Source: Castor canadensis
Taxonomy: Eukaryota > Chordata > Mammalia > Rodentia > Castoridae
Assembly (NCBI RefSeq): GCF_047511655.1
Contig: NC_133397.1
Location: 127,928,308-127,992,307 of the forward strand
DNA length: 64,000 nt
Direction of reading: 5' to 3'
In this document: positions 35,699-45,600 of the stretch, in pieces
Layout of the letters: each line of letters opens with the position of its first letter
Position numbering within the stretch: the first letter of the stretch is position 1
Made by a program: the position numbers and the translations under genes
The notes under the pieces: generated by a model
What the model was told of the DNA's origin: nothing
The model's database searches: none
Seen by the model: the letters and a program-made list of their open reading frames with translations, nothing else

Positions 35699-36088
35699 GT
35701 ACTACTTCCTATTTTATTCCATTTTGCTCAGAGAACATACTTTCACTACTTGATCTTTTAAATGTACTAAAACCTGTTTTGTAGCTCAGAACTTGTTTCA
35801 TCCTGTCTTTGAAAACATCCTACATGTGCTTGAAAAGAATGTGTATTCTGCTCTTTTGCTGTTTTTTTTTTTTTTTTTAGTGGGGGGTTCTCTAAATGTC
35901 AACTAGGAAATGTGACATTGGTGATGGTGTCGTTCAAGTTATCAAAGGGTTTACCAATTTCCCTTCTGTTTTTATCAATTGTTGAGAGGGAGGTGTTGAC
36001 ATACCTTATTATACCTTGGATTTGTTCATTTTCCCTTCCAATTTTATACAGATTTATTTCATTTCCCGGTGTCATTTATACTTCTCTG

Positions 36089-36270
36089 TGTTAGTCAAAC
36101 GTTTTGTCACTGTGACAAATACGGGAAAGAAGCAGGTTGAGGAGGCAAGCTTTACTTTGGCTTGTCTTTCAAAGGTTTTAGTCTGAGGTCAGGTGGATGC
36201 ATTGCTTTGGACCTGGCCCTGTCTACACCTGAGTTTGTGAGGGACATTTCAGATTCAAACCATAACAACA
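36089..36270 (-). mobile_element. Internally deleted MaLR LTR, minus strand
   Basis: The right-hand LTR end (tgttagtcaaacg, gtcactgtgacaaatac, gctttactttggctt) and the left-hand end (gggacatttcagattcaaac, cataacaaca) are both present, but most of the middle is missing: 182 bases against the several hundred usual for MaLR LTRs. Confidence 0.72.
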
Positions 36271-38013
36271 CACGCGTTAGATTATCTAAACAGAAGATCC
36301 AGGGTTTGTGATAAGAGGTTGAAAATAATGTAGCTGAGTTTTAAATGGAATAGGGGAAGATTTTGTTTTGGAAAATAAGCTTGGGTCAGAAGATTAAGAA
36401 AGGGAAGGGTATGTGCATGCATGTGTGAGTGTTTTTATTTGTATGAAGTAATTCTATACTTTTCAGAAACAATGAGCAATGAAATATAGAAAATAAAACC
36501 TCGCCTTCTGCCATTCACTTATCCAGCAAATATCTGGAGGTGTCAAGAGAAACGAGATTGGGACATTTTCAGAACTCACTGCCCTGGCACTTTGGGAATT
36601 CTGCAAGAAAACAAAACAGCTTTCTGGGAGATTTTCCTGGAGTAATTTGCAGAGTGATACAAGAGCTAAGACCTTTCTCAGTGACCCACTGAGAAAGCCC
36701 AGCACCAAACCTGGCACCTACCCTGGCTGAGTGTATTGGTGAAGGATGTGGTTAGAATGATCTTGGCTCAAAGGGAGTTTGAATATCCTTTAACCTCACA
36801 CTGAAATTTCATAAATCCAATGGCTTTGTGGTTTATTGGATTTACTTATTACTACGCTAAGTCCATTTGTGTTTCCTGATGGATAAACGCCAGGTGGGCT
36901 ACTCGTTCATTTCTCAGGAAATAGTTAATGGGCGTCTCTAGGGTCAGTCTTGGACAGAGGTTGAGTTCAGAGGTGGGCAACGCAAAGCCCTTCCTATTCT
37001 CTGACCTGCTGTTCCAGAGACCTCTGTTACCTGTGCTTAGAGGCACAAGGTGGATGGTCTGACCTGCACCTTGCCAGACTCAGGTGTTCAAATACCTGCC
37101 ACTTGCAACAGGTAGACAGACTCTGGTGCCTGCAGAGCTGTCAATCCCTCCTCAGGCAGTGGAAGTACGAAGGCATTTGGACTCAGTGTTACAAGACTTC
37201 CCCTCCGCCCAGCCAGAGCTGTCCAAAGTCAAAGTGGCATTTCTTGGAGGATCAGTGTCCTGTCACAAGGACCATTCAGGCTCTGGCTTCATGCCTACTT
37301 GGGGAGAATGTGGCTGAGGGAATTCAGACACAGACTGGGAGGAGTGACAGTTGACAATCTTACAATTCCATTCCAGCTGGAACTCCATTACCCTCTGTCC
37401 CCAGGGCTCTGGCATTTCCTGCAGCTGGAAGGCGGGCTGGTCCCCACCATCACCTGTGGCCCTTCACTCGTTCCCAGAGTTACAGCCGAGTGGCTGGGCA
37501 GCCTGGTGGTTCCCCAGGTGGGCAGCACGGCCTGGAGCCTGCTGTAGACTCTGCAGCCCTAGAGATAAACAGCTCCCTGTGCCTTATGTGCTGAATGTCA
37601 CCCCTCCTCCCCACACTTTGTCTCTAGTGGCTGCTGGTTTCAGTGACCCTGGGATCACTTCGGCTGGAACTAGAGAGCAGGACAGACTGTTTTGTAAGGG
37701 TTTTTTCATCTTTCCAAGTTTGTACTTCCTTTAAAAGGCCTTTTAGTTATCTTCATGAACTAGTTTCATGAACTTGAAAATAACAAACTATGTTTCACCC
37801 AGTAAGAAAAACCCTTCTTCACCCAAAAGTTATCTTCTCAACTCGCCCCTTAGCCATGGTTTCTGAGTGGCTTCCAGCCTGGCCAGACCCTGGTTCCATC
37901 AATGACCTCACTTCCAACACTGGAAAAGAAAGAGTTTGACTTGGGCCCTTGATTTTAAAACTGTCCTGTCTCTTGTTGCATTGCAGACTGAGAGGCAAGA
38001 AATGCTTTTGGGG
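36271..38013. other. Unassigned sequence
   Basis: No named repeat or gene. Its right part is GC-richer with short overlapping frames (37.1-37.7 kb) lacking any domain. Confidence 0.4.
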
Positions 38014-38014
38014 C

Positions 38015-38083
<69 letters not shown>
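38015..38083. repeat. Compound (GT)n(GA)n microsatellite
   Basis: About 24 bases of GT (38015-38038) passing directly into 45 bases of GA (38039-38083). Alternating GT can adopt Z-DNA and GA can form triplex DNA. Confidence 0.95.
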
Positions 38084-38086
<3 letters not shown>

Positions 38087-38999
38087 GAGTGTGAGTGTGG
38101 AGTCAAGGACATGCCTATCTTTCTGCCAAGTGTTGGAACAGAATGTCAACTGTTGTGACAAGGACACACAGGCTTCTGCCTCACATGCTGAATGAACTCA
38201 AATCTACACACCTTCCTGTGATAGGAAACGACCCCAGCTTTCTCTCTTCCTCCTCTCCTGCTTATATCCTATCCTTTCCCTCCTTAGTTTGTCAAGCTGC
38301 TTTGACTTCTAGTCTTTACCAGTACTACTTACTTATCTCTGTGAGCACTGGTTAAAAGGATGGGGCCCCCTGGGCCTCTTAGGACCCATCTTAGCAGAAG
38401 TTGCTTTATTTCATGTCTGGCAGAGGTGAAGGCCCTGGGGTGGACAGAGTCTAGGAAGGTGGCAGGACCGTGAGAGACCCTGGAAGGGCAGCCGTGAGGT
38501 CAAATGTCATTGTCAGCTGTGTTACATTTCCTGTCTGCTCCTATGCAAGGTTTGGTCTGGGTGGCTATTTGAACAGCTACCCAGCCCCTAAGTAGCAGCC
38601 TAGGGGCTGCTGTTCAGGGGAAGCCTTCTGTAGACAGAGAGCCGGGAGACATGGCTTCTGCCGGGTTTTGCTGGGTACCAGCTCAGCAATCTCAGGCCTG
38701 CCTCAGTGTCCTTGTCAGTCAACGAGGTCAGGCTTCAGCACCTTCCCCCCAGTGATCCACGGACTCCTGTGACAATGCTTGCTGCCCATATAGCACTGTC
38801 TTCCAAATCACATTACCAAGCCAGAGCTCTTCCCTGTGTTTCTGAGCCCCAAACCAAAACTCTGAACCTTTCTGTTTGACACTCGTGGGCACCTGGGACT
38901 TAGCACGCCCAGAGGGTGATGGTTCCCCTTGGTCCCTCATAGCCCACTGGGGTGAAAGCACTGCCGTTCATGCCTGGGACCAGCAGGAAGCTGGATGTT
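38084..38999. other. Unassigned sequence, weak MIR trace
   Basis: A weak plus-strand MIR resemblance lies at about 38650-38790 (caatctcaggcctgcctcag). Otherwise nothing recognised. Confidence 0.35.
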
Positions 39000-39490
39000 T
39001 GTCCTGGTTCCCCTCAACCTCCCACCTTTATTCAGTCACCTCTCTTACTTGCACCCCAGATCCCTGTCACCATTGCTCCTGCCCCAAATTGAAAAGCCAT
39101 CTTCCCATCTCACCCCGTGGTCCAGGGCATCTGATAACTCTTTCTATACAGCAGGTCTCACCATGCATGTCTCCTTAAAACCCTCAGCAATCATCTGTTA
39201 ATTTGTGGAAATCCAAACCCTTGTCCTGTCCTCCTCTTTCTCACACTTTGCACTGACCTCAAACCACACCAGCTACTCAGAGCACCAATGGGATGCAATC
39301 CCTCTTTTAAGACTTGTCTGTCCTGTATCCTGTGTGACATTTCCTTAGATCCTTCCTTTGCCTGCCCGGTTCCAACTCTCTCATTAAGACTAGAATCCAC
39401 ACTCTTCCTCAAGAAAACTCCCTGGTCCTCCTGGGTCAGAATGGGCTGCCTCTGTGCTCTCACCCCACTGGGGCCTCCTACCATGATCCT
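39000..39490 (+). mobile_element. L2 fragment, plus strand
   Basis: Contains gtctccttaaaaccctcagc, then aaatccaaacccttgtcctg and later cttcctcaagaaaactccct, the order seen in L2 near the end of ORF2 and the 3' UTR. Reading frame destroyed. Confidence 0.58.
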
Positions 39491-39556
39491 AACACAGAGA
39501 GTGATGGTGGCGTTTGTAGGATCTGTGGCCTCCAGTGATCCACACTCCTCAAGGGT

Positions 39557-39650
39557 GGTGATGAATTCAACTGTGATATATTGTAAGCACTTTGGTAAGT
39601 GTCACAATGTACCCCCAGCACAATAATATAATAATAAAAAAAGCAAAATA
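39557..39650 (+). mobile_element. Lineage-type L1 3' terminus, plus strand
   Basis: gatgaattcaactgtgatat, then attgtaagcactttggtaag and an A-rich tail: the same 3' terminus as 10500-10863, here cut down to under 100 bases. Confidence 0.75.
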
Positions 39651-39663
39651 ACCAAAGCAAAAT

Positions 39664-39760
39664 GGACCAGAGGTGTGGCTCAAGTGATAGAGCACCTGCT
39701 TTGCAAGTGCAAAGCTCTGAGTTCAAACCCCAGTCTCACCAATAAATAAATAAATAAATA
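39664..39760 (+). mobile_element. ID-like SINE with (AAAT)n tail, plus strand
   Basis: aggtgtggctcaagtgatag, cacctgctttgcaagtgcaa and gagttcaaaccccagtctc, then AAAT repeats at about 39741-39760. Confidence 0.92.
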
Positions 39761-39764
39761 GAAG

Positions 39765-40010
39765 TGACTGTCTTTGTCTCTTCTGACTAATTTTGTCTGA
39801 AGGCTTCTTTATCAGATGTTAGTACAGCTACTCTTGCCTGCTTCCAGGATCAGTCTTCTTGGAAGGATTTTTTCCACCCTCTCACCCTAAGCCCATGTTT
39901 GCTTAGTCACTGAGATGCATTTCTTACAGCAACAAACAGTTGAGTCTTGCTCTTTAATCTGACTCGTCATTCTACATCTCTTGATTGGAGAATTGAGAAC
40001 TTCTTCTGTT
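39765..40010 (-). mobile_element. L1 ORF2 fragment, minus strand
   Basis: Reverse ORF2 sequence: gtctttgtctcttctgacta, cagatgttagtacagctact, acagttgagtcttgctcttt and cttgattggagaattgagaa. In L1 coordinates this piece lies directly next to what is lost at 36088, in the same orientation. Confidence 0.75.
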
Positions 40011-40699
40011 CTGTTTGCAAGAGTGAAAATTAATGGGTCCAAACTTTTCAAAGGACCTTTTGAGATATTAAAAAGAACAGGTCCACTCTCTCACAATAAT
40101 GCGTATGCATTTCCAGTCCTCTTGGGTGATGCTGAATGGCGGCAGAAGAACACACAGTCTTTCCTTCATTGCCTGTGAGCACAGCATGCACACCCATGCA
40201 CACACCATGTCGACTCGTGAAGATGGAGTCATCAGCCACCTGGGTTCTTAGAGTTCTCTCCTCCAGCGCTTATTTGACATGGGCCTCACATGGAAGGCTG
40301 TCTCTGTATCCCTCATGACTCATTTTGGTTTACTTCTGTGGGAGTGATCAATTTGGGTGCTGGGACTTTTCCCTTCTGCCAGAGTCTGAGGCAAACCACA
40401 GTGTTATGAAGCCCCCGGGTGTGGCCGGCACTTGGAGTCGTGCCCTTGAGTCTGTGTGTCCTCCCTTTGCAGTGGCTCAAAAAAGGCCCTGTATGTTTCA
40501 AGCATGGTCAAGCCTATTAGAGGTGGCTCCCATGGCCTGACACATTCTCCCTGTGCCACCACTGAGGGTCTGCAAAAATTGTCTTCTCAATGGGCGTCCA
40601 ACTTGGCTTGAATAGGGAACCTGGGTCTTCCCATGATTTGGTGATGAAGCTCTCAGGAAATGTCTATGGCTAACTGCATTTTCATAAAGGAAAACCACA
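40011..40699. other. Unassigned sequence
   Basis: No named repeat, gene or RNA recognised. Confidence 0.4.
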
Positions 40700-40855
40700 G
40701 TTTGCATATACTGTTCACAACAGCCCTGCCACCTCCATTTTGTGTGAGAAAACTGAGGCTCAGTGATGAAAAGTCAGTCACTCCAGATCGTTCAGCGAGG
40801 CAGCAGTGAAGGAGGAATTAAGAACCTGATTTTATAATTCCTAATCTTGTAGTTT
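40700..40855 (-). mobile_element. MIR, minus strand
   Basis: gttcacaacagccctgccac, gtgagaaaactgaggctcag and gattttataattcctaatct follow the reverse MIR order. Confidence 0.82.
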
Positions 40856-40964
40856 TTCATACATTGGATTTTTTTTTCTCAGTGCAATAGAGATAAACAA
40901 CTCTTTATTCTGCTTCAGAGTTTCAGAGAAATTCCTGTTTTGGATGCTGGAATCCCACATCTCA

Positions 40965-41445
40965 CTTTGTTGGGCTTTGAACTGAATCTAAGTTTGCTAC
41001 TTAACAGCTATGTCCTCTTGGTCAAGTTTACTTGAGAGACTGAGATCAGGAGAATCATGGTTCTGGGCCAGCAGAACAAATTTTGCAAGACCCCCCATTT
41101 TAATCAGTAGCTGGTGCGATGCGATGGGCCTGTCCTTCGAGCGATGGAGGAAGCATCAAATAGGAGAACCATGGGCCAGACTGGCCTGAGCAACAGAAGA
41201 GACTCTATCTCTAAAATAACCAGAGAGAAAGAGCTGGAAGCATGGCTCAAGTGGTAGAGTGCCCACCTAGCAAGTGTGTGGCCCTGAGTTCAAACCCCAG
41301 TACTGCAGGAAAAAAAGGTCACACATGACTGAGTTCTAGTTTCCTCAACTGTAAAAGGGAGGTAGCAATACTCATTTCCAATAAAACTTGACCAGGACCG
41401 CTATGAGGTTTAAAGGAACCATTTATTTCAAGCACTGAGTAGAAG
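40965..41445 (+). mobile_element. MIR split by a SINE, plus strand
   Basis: The left part (tgctacttaacagctatgtc, ttggtcaagttt) and the right part (gttctagtttcctcaactgt, aaaagggaggtagcaatact, gagtagaaggtcag) make one MIR when the SINE at 41033-41320 is removed. The missing join equals 'acttaacctctctgagcctcag' of the family. Confidence 0.78.
41033..41320 (+). mobile_element. 5'-truncated trimeric SINE, plus strand
   Basis: A shortened first B1-like monomer, a second one (agtagctggtgcgatgcgat ... ctggcctgagcaac) and an ID unit (gcatggctcaagtggtagag ... gagttcaaaccccagtactg) with an A tail. It interrupts a MIR. Confidence 0.85.
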
Positions 41446-41572
41446 GTCAGGGTGGAGGTGGGGATGGTGGTGGTTATTGAGAAGAGACTATTTTCAAGCA
41501 GATTTCTACCTCAGATGGGTCTAGTTAATGACTCCCTTGTCTTCTCAGAATACTAACTTTAAAATTTGCTGG

Positions 41573-41683
41573 TTAAGCCTATAATCCCAACTACTCAGGA
41601 GGCTGAGGCAGGAGGATTACAAGTTCAAGGCCAGCCTGGGCTACATAGTGAAACTCTGTCTCAAACAACAAAAAAGAAGTAGC
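41573..41683 (+). mobile_element. B1-like SINE, plus strand
   Basis: cctataatcccaactactca, ggaggctgaggcaggaggat and gccagcctgggctacatagt: one monomer with an A-rich end. Confidence 0.9.
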
Positions 41684-41827
41684 TGGCCAAAATGGAGTAA
41701 AGATGAAAGTACTCGCAGGAAAGAAAAAGGTATGGAAGAGGCACACTGGGACATTGGGAGGGCAAAGATTTCTTTGGAGAAAAGAGCAGAGGAGGGTAAA
41801 GCAAAACTAGATGAATGGCATTCCAGC

Positions 41828-42831
41828 AAACTAAAAAGCTACAGAGCAAAGAGAGGCCTGCAGAATGGAAGAAAACGTTTAAAACTACGTATTGGACAAG
41901 GAACTCCAAAAACTCAGTGTAAAAAGACCCAAAAGAGCCCAAGTAAAAGATGGGCAATATGTATAAATAGACATTTCTCAAAAGAAGACCAGCAGGTGGA
42001 TGGAGATGCTCACCCTCACTGGTCATCAGGGAAACGCAAGTCTGAGCCACATGAGACATCACCTCCCTCCAGCAAGAATGGCCATTATCAAAAAGACTAA
42101 TGGTAGCAAGGACTGGCGAGGATGTGGGGAAAGGAAGCCCTTGCACACTGTTCGGGGGATATAAATTAGTGTGGCCATTTTGGAAAACAGTATGGCGGTT
42201 CCTCAAGAAATCAAAAAAAGAACTGGTTTACAATCCGGCAGTCCCACCACTCGGTTCATCTCCAAGGGGAGTGAACTCAGTATGCTGAAGAAGCATCTGT
42301 ACTAAGTTTTCCTTCCAGCACTAGTGACAGTCCCCAAGAAGTAAAAATAATCAAACTACCTGCCGGCTGTTGAATGGAAGGAGAAGATACAGGCCGTCCA
42401 CATCATGGAATGCAACTCATCCATTAAAGGAAAGAAATGTCATTTGTCACAGCCTGGGTGGAAAGGGAGATCGGTACATTAAGTGACAAGTCAGGCACAG
42501 AAAGACAAGAACCACGTGATCTAATTCACATGGAATCTCAAGAAAATGCTGAGCTCATAGAGGCTGGGAGTAGAGTGGTGGTTTCCAGCTGCGGGGGGTG
42601 GGGAGGGATGGGGAAAGGTGATCAATGGGGAGAGAGATGACCACAACTATAGATGGCCACAGAGTACTGTGCATTTCACAGAGCTGGAAGAAAGGATTCT
42701 GAAATTATAAATGCTTTAGGAGACAGATATGTTTAACCTGATTTAAACATTATAAAATGTATACTTGTATCAAAGCATCCCATGAGATCCCATTACAATA
42801 TTTTTGCCTTTCTGTACCAGTTAAAATAACC
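41828..42831 (+). mobile_element. Old L1 (L1MA/L1MB-type) 3' end, plus strand
   Basis: The end of ORF2 can be followed with frame breaks: aaactaaaaagctacagagc, gacatttctcaaaagaagac, ggatgtggggaaaggaagcc and gtcccaccactcggttcat. The 3' UTR follows with a G-rich block (42593-42613) and cttgtatcaaagcatcccat. The ORF2 product is not functional. Confidence 0.88.
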
Positions 42832-42835
42832 TTAA

Positions 42836-42915
42836 GGGCTGAGCATGGAGTCAGTGGTAGAAGACTTTCCTTACATGGGTGAGGCCCTGGGTTTGAGCCC
42901 CAGGAAGTTTAATTT
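42836..42915 (+). mobile_element. Old ID-type SINE, plus strand
   Basis: gggctgagcatggagtcagt, ggtagaagactttccttaca and gggtttgagccccagga, then an A/T-rich end. It sits directly behind the L1 tail. Confidence 0.78.
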
Positions 42916-43036
42916 TTTAAAAGTTTCCTATTAGTCATTACACTAGCCAGACAGAAAATGTGGTTCTCCCTCTAGATATTATTTAGAAAATTAAGTTGCA
43001 CCCATAGTGGTAAAAGAAAAGTAGTACTTAAAAAAT

Positions 43037-43112
43037 AGGCTTGGGATTGTCACTCAGTGGTAGAGGGCTTGCCTATCCCCAGCACGGCAAGAAGACAAAG
43101 CAAATAAATGAG
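43037..43112 (+). mobile_element. ID-type SINE with internal deletion, plus strand
   Basis: ggcttgggattgtcactcag, gtggtagagggcttgccta and then directly ccccagcacggc: the middle of the ID unit (anticodon-arm side to the 'ggttcga' box) is missing. Confidence 0.72.
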
Positions 43113-44075
43113 CAAAGTGTAAATCCTGCTCCTTTGTAGGTAGCAATTTTGAGCTATCAGAATCTCTTGCCAAAAGCACCCGTGGCAGTGTTAGGTACCA
43201 GATATGGACAGGTAGGCCCATTTGGTCAGATGACTGACAGAGATCTTCACAGAGCTGTGTGTGGTACCTAGGTTCACCTCGATTGGTGACACAGAACCCT
43301 TTCTATCAGACAGAGAGACACTTGCTAACTGAGTGCCACTATCACAATGCACCACTTACACTTGTAAATTCAGATACACAAAGTTCACAGGCAAACAAGT
43401 GGAGGCTGTGAAATGAGAAAAAAGAGACACGGGTGGTAGTGCTGTTAGGAGACTGAAGGAATGTAGACATTTTGTCTGCTGTAAGAGGACGGTGACTCTG
43501 GCTACCGCCACCAAGGGACCAAAGAGTCAAGTCACTGTCTATGAATTGGGGAAGTGTAAGAAGAGACCACACGTGAGAAAATGGCAGGTGAGGAGAAAGG
43601 GACAAGTGAACAAAGGACAGACGCTGCTAACCTAGCGCAGGCTCGTTCTCTGTGATAATAGAGAGCAATGCACAGATGTAAACCCCGGGTGCCTTAACAG
43701 CGGCCTTAATTATGTGTGCCGGGGAACTCCGAGAAGACAGATCACAAAGTCGGAAAAGTAAGACATTTACTTGCTTCTTGCAAGAAATAATGAATACAAT
43801 TCTGGGATTGATCTTCCAATTCTTGCCCTAAGGGTGGACATTAAGGCTGTACCAACCCTGAGTGTAGAGGAAGAATGGGGCGGGGCGGGGGGTGACTGTC
43901 CTGGCTAGGACATTCTCTCTTGTAGTCAGATGTGTTGAAGGACCTTTGTGTCTTCAAATCCAAGTCAGCGAAAGATGCTTTTACAGGTCAGGGGTTCCTA
44001 TTCGTTCCTATACATATTTAAGATACTGAGAACATTAATAAGATGCAAGAGAAAAAGCCTAAGTCAAAACTTCAG
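43113..44075. other. Unassigned sequence with a GC box
   Basis: No named repeat or gene. GGGGCGGGGC at 43877-43886, within a G-rich run, is a perfect Sp1-type GC box but is isolated from other promoter signs. Confidence 0.35.
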
Positions 44076-44293
44076 AAGGAGGGGTAATTTGCACCCCTCC
44101 CCAAGGGTGCGTGGCAATGTCTGGGCAGTTTTAGTTGCTAAACTAGAAAGAGGGTACTTATGATATCTGCCTAGCAGGGAGAGGGCAAGAGCTGCCGCGG
44201 AATGTCCCATACTGCACAGGACAGGACAACCCCTCCCCAAACAAGGGATTACCTGGCCCCACATGTCAGTGGGGTGGAGGTTGAAAAGCTCTG
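44076..44293 (+). mobile_element. MER20 (hAT-Charlie DNA transposon)
   Basis: ggggtaatttgcacccctcc, gtggcaatgtctgggcag, tactgcacaggacaggacaa, acctggccccacatgtcagt and ggttgaaaagctctg follow the MER20 consensus order. About 218 bases, close to the family's full length. It is non-autonomous and codes for nothing. Confidence 0.85.
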
Positions 44294-44369
44294 ATTTAGA
44301 GCTATGCTACTTTGCCCCAAATACAGCAACCATTAACTATCCCAGAGAGGGGGGAGCAGGCTCTTTCAA

Positions 44370-44640
44370 TAAAGAACAAAACCTCAATTCCTTTCAGGGT
44401 CTACCTGGTTTCCACGGTTCTTGGCGGCATTGGTGAAAATCATTTCCAGACAATTCACATCGTAGAAGGGGGCCAGGTTTTTATTAGGCAAGTTAGATTT
44501 TTAGAAAATCTTAAGCAAACAGCAGAAGGAAAGGGAGACTCACACCAAGAGCTTGGGATGCAGGCACTCAGGGACGCAATTTATGACTCTTCCATTTCAG
44601 CTTTTGACAGTAGCTAAAGGAGGTCTCTCCAGGTAAGTGG
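44370..44640 (-). mobile_element. Possible LTR fragment, minus strand
   Basis: On the minus strand CTAATAAAAACC (AATAAA at about 44480-44475) is followed by about 100 bases resembling a U5. No terminal TG/CA pair or target duplication can be fixed. Confidence 0.3.
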
Positions 44641-45217
44641 TTTCTTTGTTTGGCACCTGGTAACTTTCAGTCACTTTGCTATTGCCATGTTTCCACATTG
44701 TCACCCAAGCTTGGAGACACTGGGTCAGGGTGATCTTGCCAAACAAAGGGTCTTGTGACATGGGTGCCTCTTGTAACTTCTAATGGGAAGAATATGGCTG
44801 CACTAGGCTTATTCATTACTCATCTGGAACAATGTCAGAGGGCTTGAAAGGGAATTGCTTTTCCACTCTATATTGTAACTAATGGGGAAGAGGTGCTGGA
44901 AGGAGCAATGTGTGTTCTTTCCTAAAAGATTAGTGAGTACAATGCTTCATTTTGCAGCCTTGCTCTGGATTCTGGCTGGCTTTGGTTCCCAAGTCACCTG
45001 TTCCTATTCTGGCCTTCCTTGTCACTAGTTGAATGAAAAAACACCACAGGTGAGACCAGAAGCTATGCTAGAAACAGAGTAGGTCATAGGATTAATAAAA
45101 TCTTGTGAATGAGAAATCTTAATTTCCCCATAAATCCTTTTCCTAAACTTTGCAAATAGGGAGTAAGAATCATTTAATAGAACCACACAGTTCTGAAACG
45201 TGACACAGGTTTTACAA
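44641..45217. other. Unassigned sequence
   Basis: No recognised repeat or gene between the possible LTR and the CRE-type site. Confidence 0.4.
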
Positions 45218-45225
45218 TGACGTCA
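45218..45225. promoter_or_regulatory. Perfect CRE palindrome TGACGTCA
   Basis: Full 8-base cAMP-response element with its CpG intact, about 0.9 kb right of the MER20. Chance occurrence in 64 kb is possible, although CpG decay makes full sites rarer than base composition predicts. Binding is untested. Confidence 0.4.
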
Positions 45226-45254
45226 TCACAACTCTTAAGCATGTGTAGTGTGTA

Positions 45255-45600
45255 TGATTACCTTTTATAGCTTACAAATCATGAAAAAGTTCCTGTTTAC
45301 ATTTTCAACTTGGTGTAATTGTCTCAATTCTGTAGACTGTGAAGTGTTAAATTGTACTAGTTTTTGGACTCGGTCTGTGTCTGTCCAGGCACTGGACTTG
45401 TTAAAAGAAGTTGAAAAGCTTCAGGTGGACAGATGTGTGGTGGGTACATGGATGGACTAGGTGTAAACACAGCCCTGGGAGATGGGAAGGGAACTGGGGG
45501 AAGAAACTGAAGTCATTTGCCTGAAGTTACAAAACTAATAATTGACTGATCTGTGACTTGACTTAAGGTCTTCCACTCGCTGGGTTCCGGCATCATGGTG
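45255..45600 (-). mobile_element. MIR, minus strand, second part clear
   Basis: 45500-45600 reads gaagaaactgaagtcatttg, cctgaagttacaaaactaat and aaggtcttccactc, the reverse MIR order. The part from 45255 (ttttatagcttacaaatcat) may be its other half, with unrelated sequence between. Confidence 0.6.

Larger units (their letters stand above)
32885..36088 (-). mobile_element. Degraded L1 ORF2, minus strand, with nested insertions
   Basis: The reverse complement of L1 ORF2 (reverse-transcriptase part) can be followed in order: ctccagctttgttttgtttt near 32985, aaaccatcctgcatggctgg near 33675, gttattggtctatagttttc near 33790, and gaatgtgtattctgctcttt near 35840. The frame is broken throughout, so no functional protein remains. 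It is interrupted by a B1 (33131-33241), older tracts (33463-33665 and about 34330-35080), a SINE (34791-34980) and an LTR (35246-35698). The type resembles L1MA/L1MB. Confidence 0.82.

Noticed and set aside
41661..42206. 181-codon open frame on the minus strand
   Set aside because: It is the antisense of a B1 and of an old L1 ORF2 and so carries no coding signal of its own.
43877..43892. GC box as a gene promoter
   Set aside because: Isolated G-rich run with no TATA, initiator, CpG island or following coding sequence.
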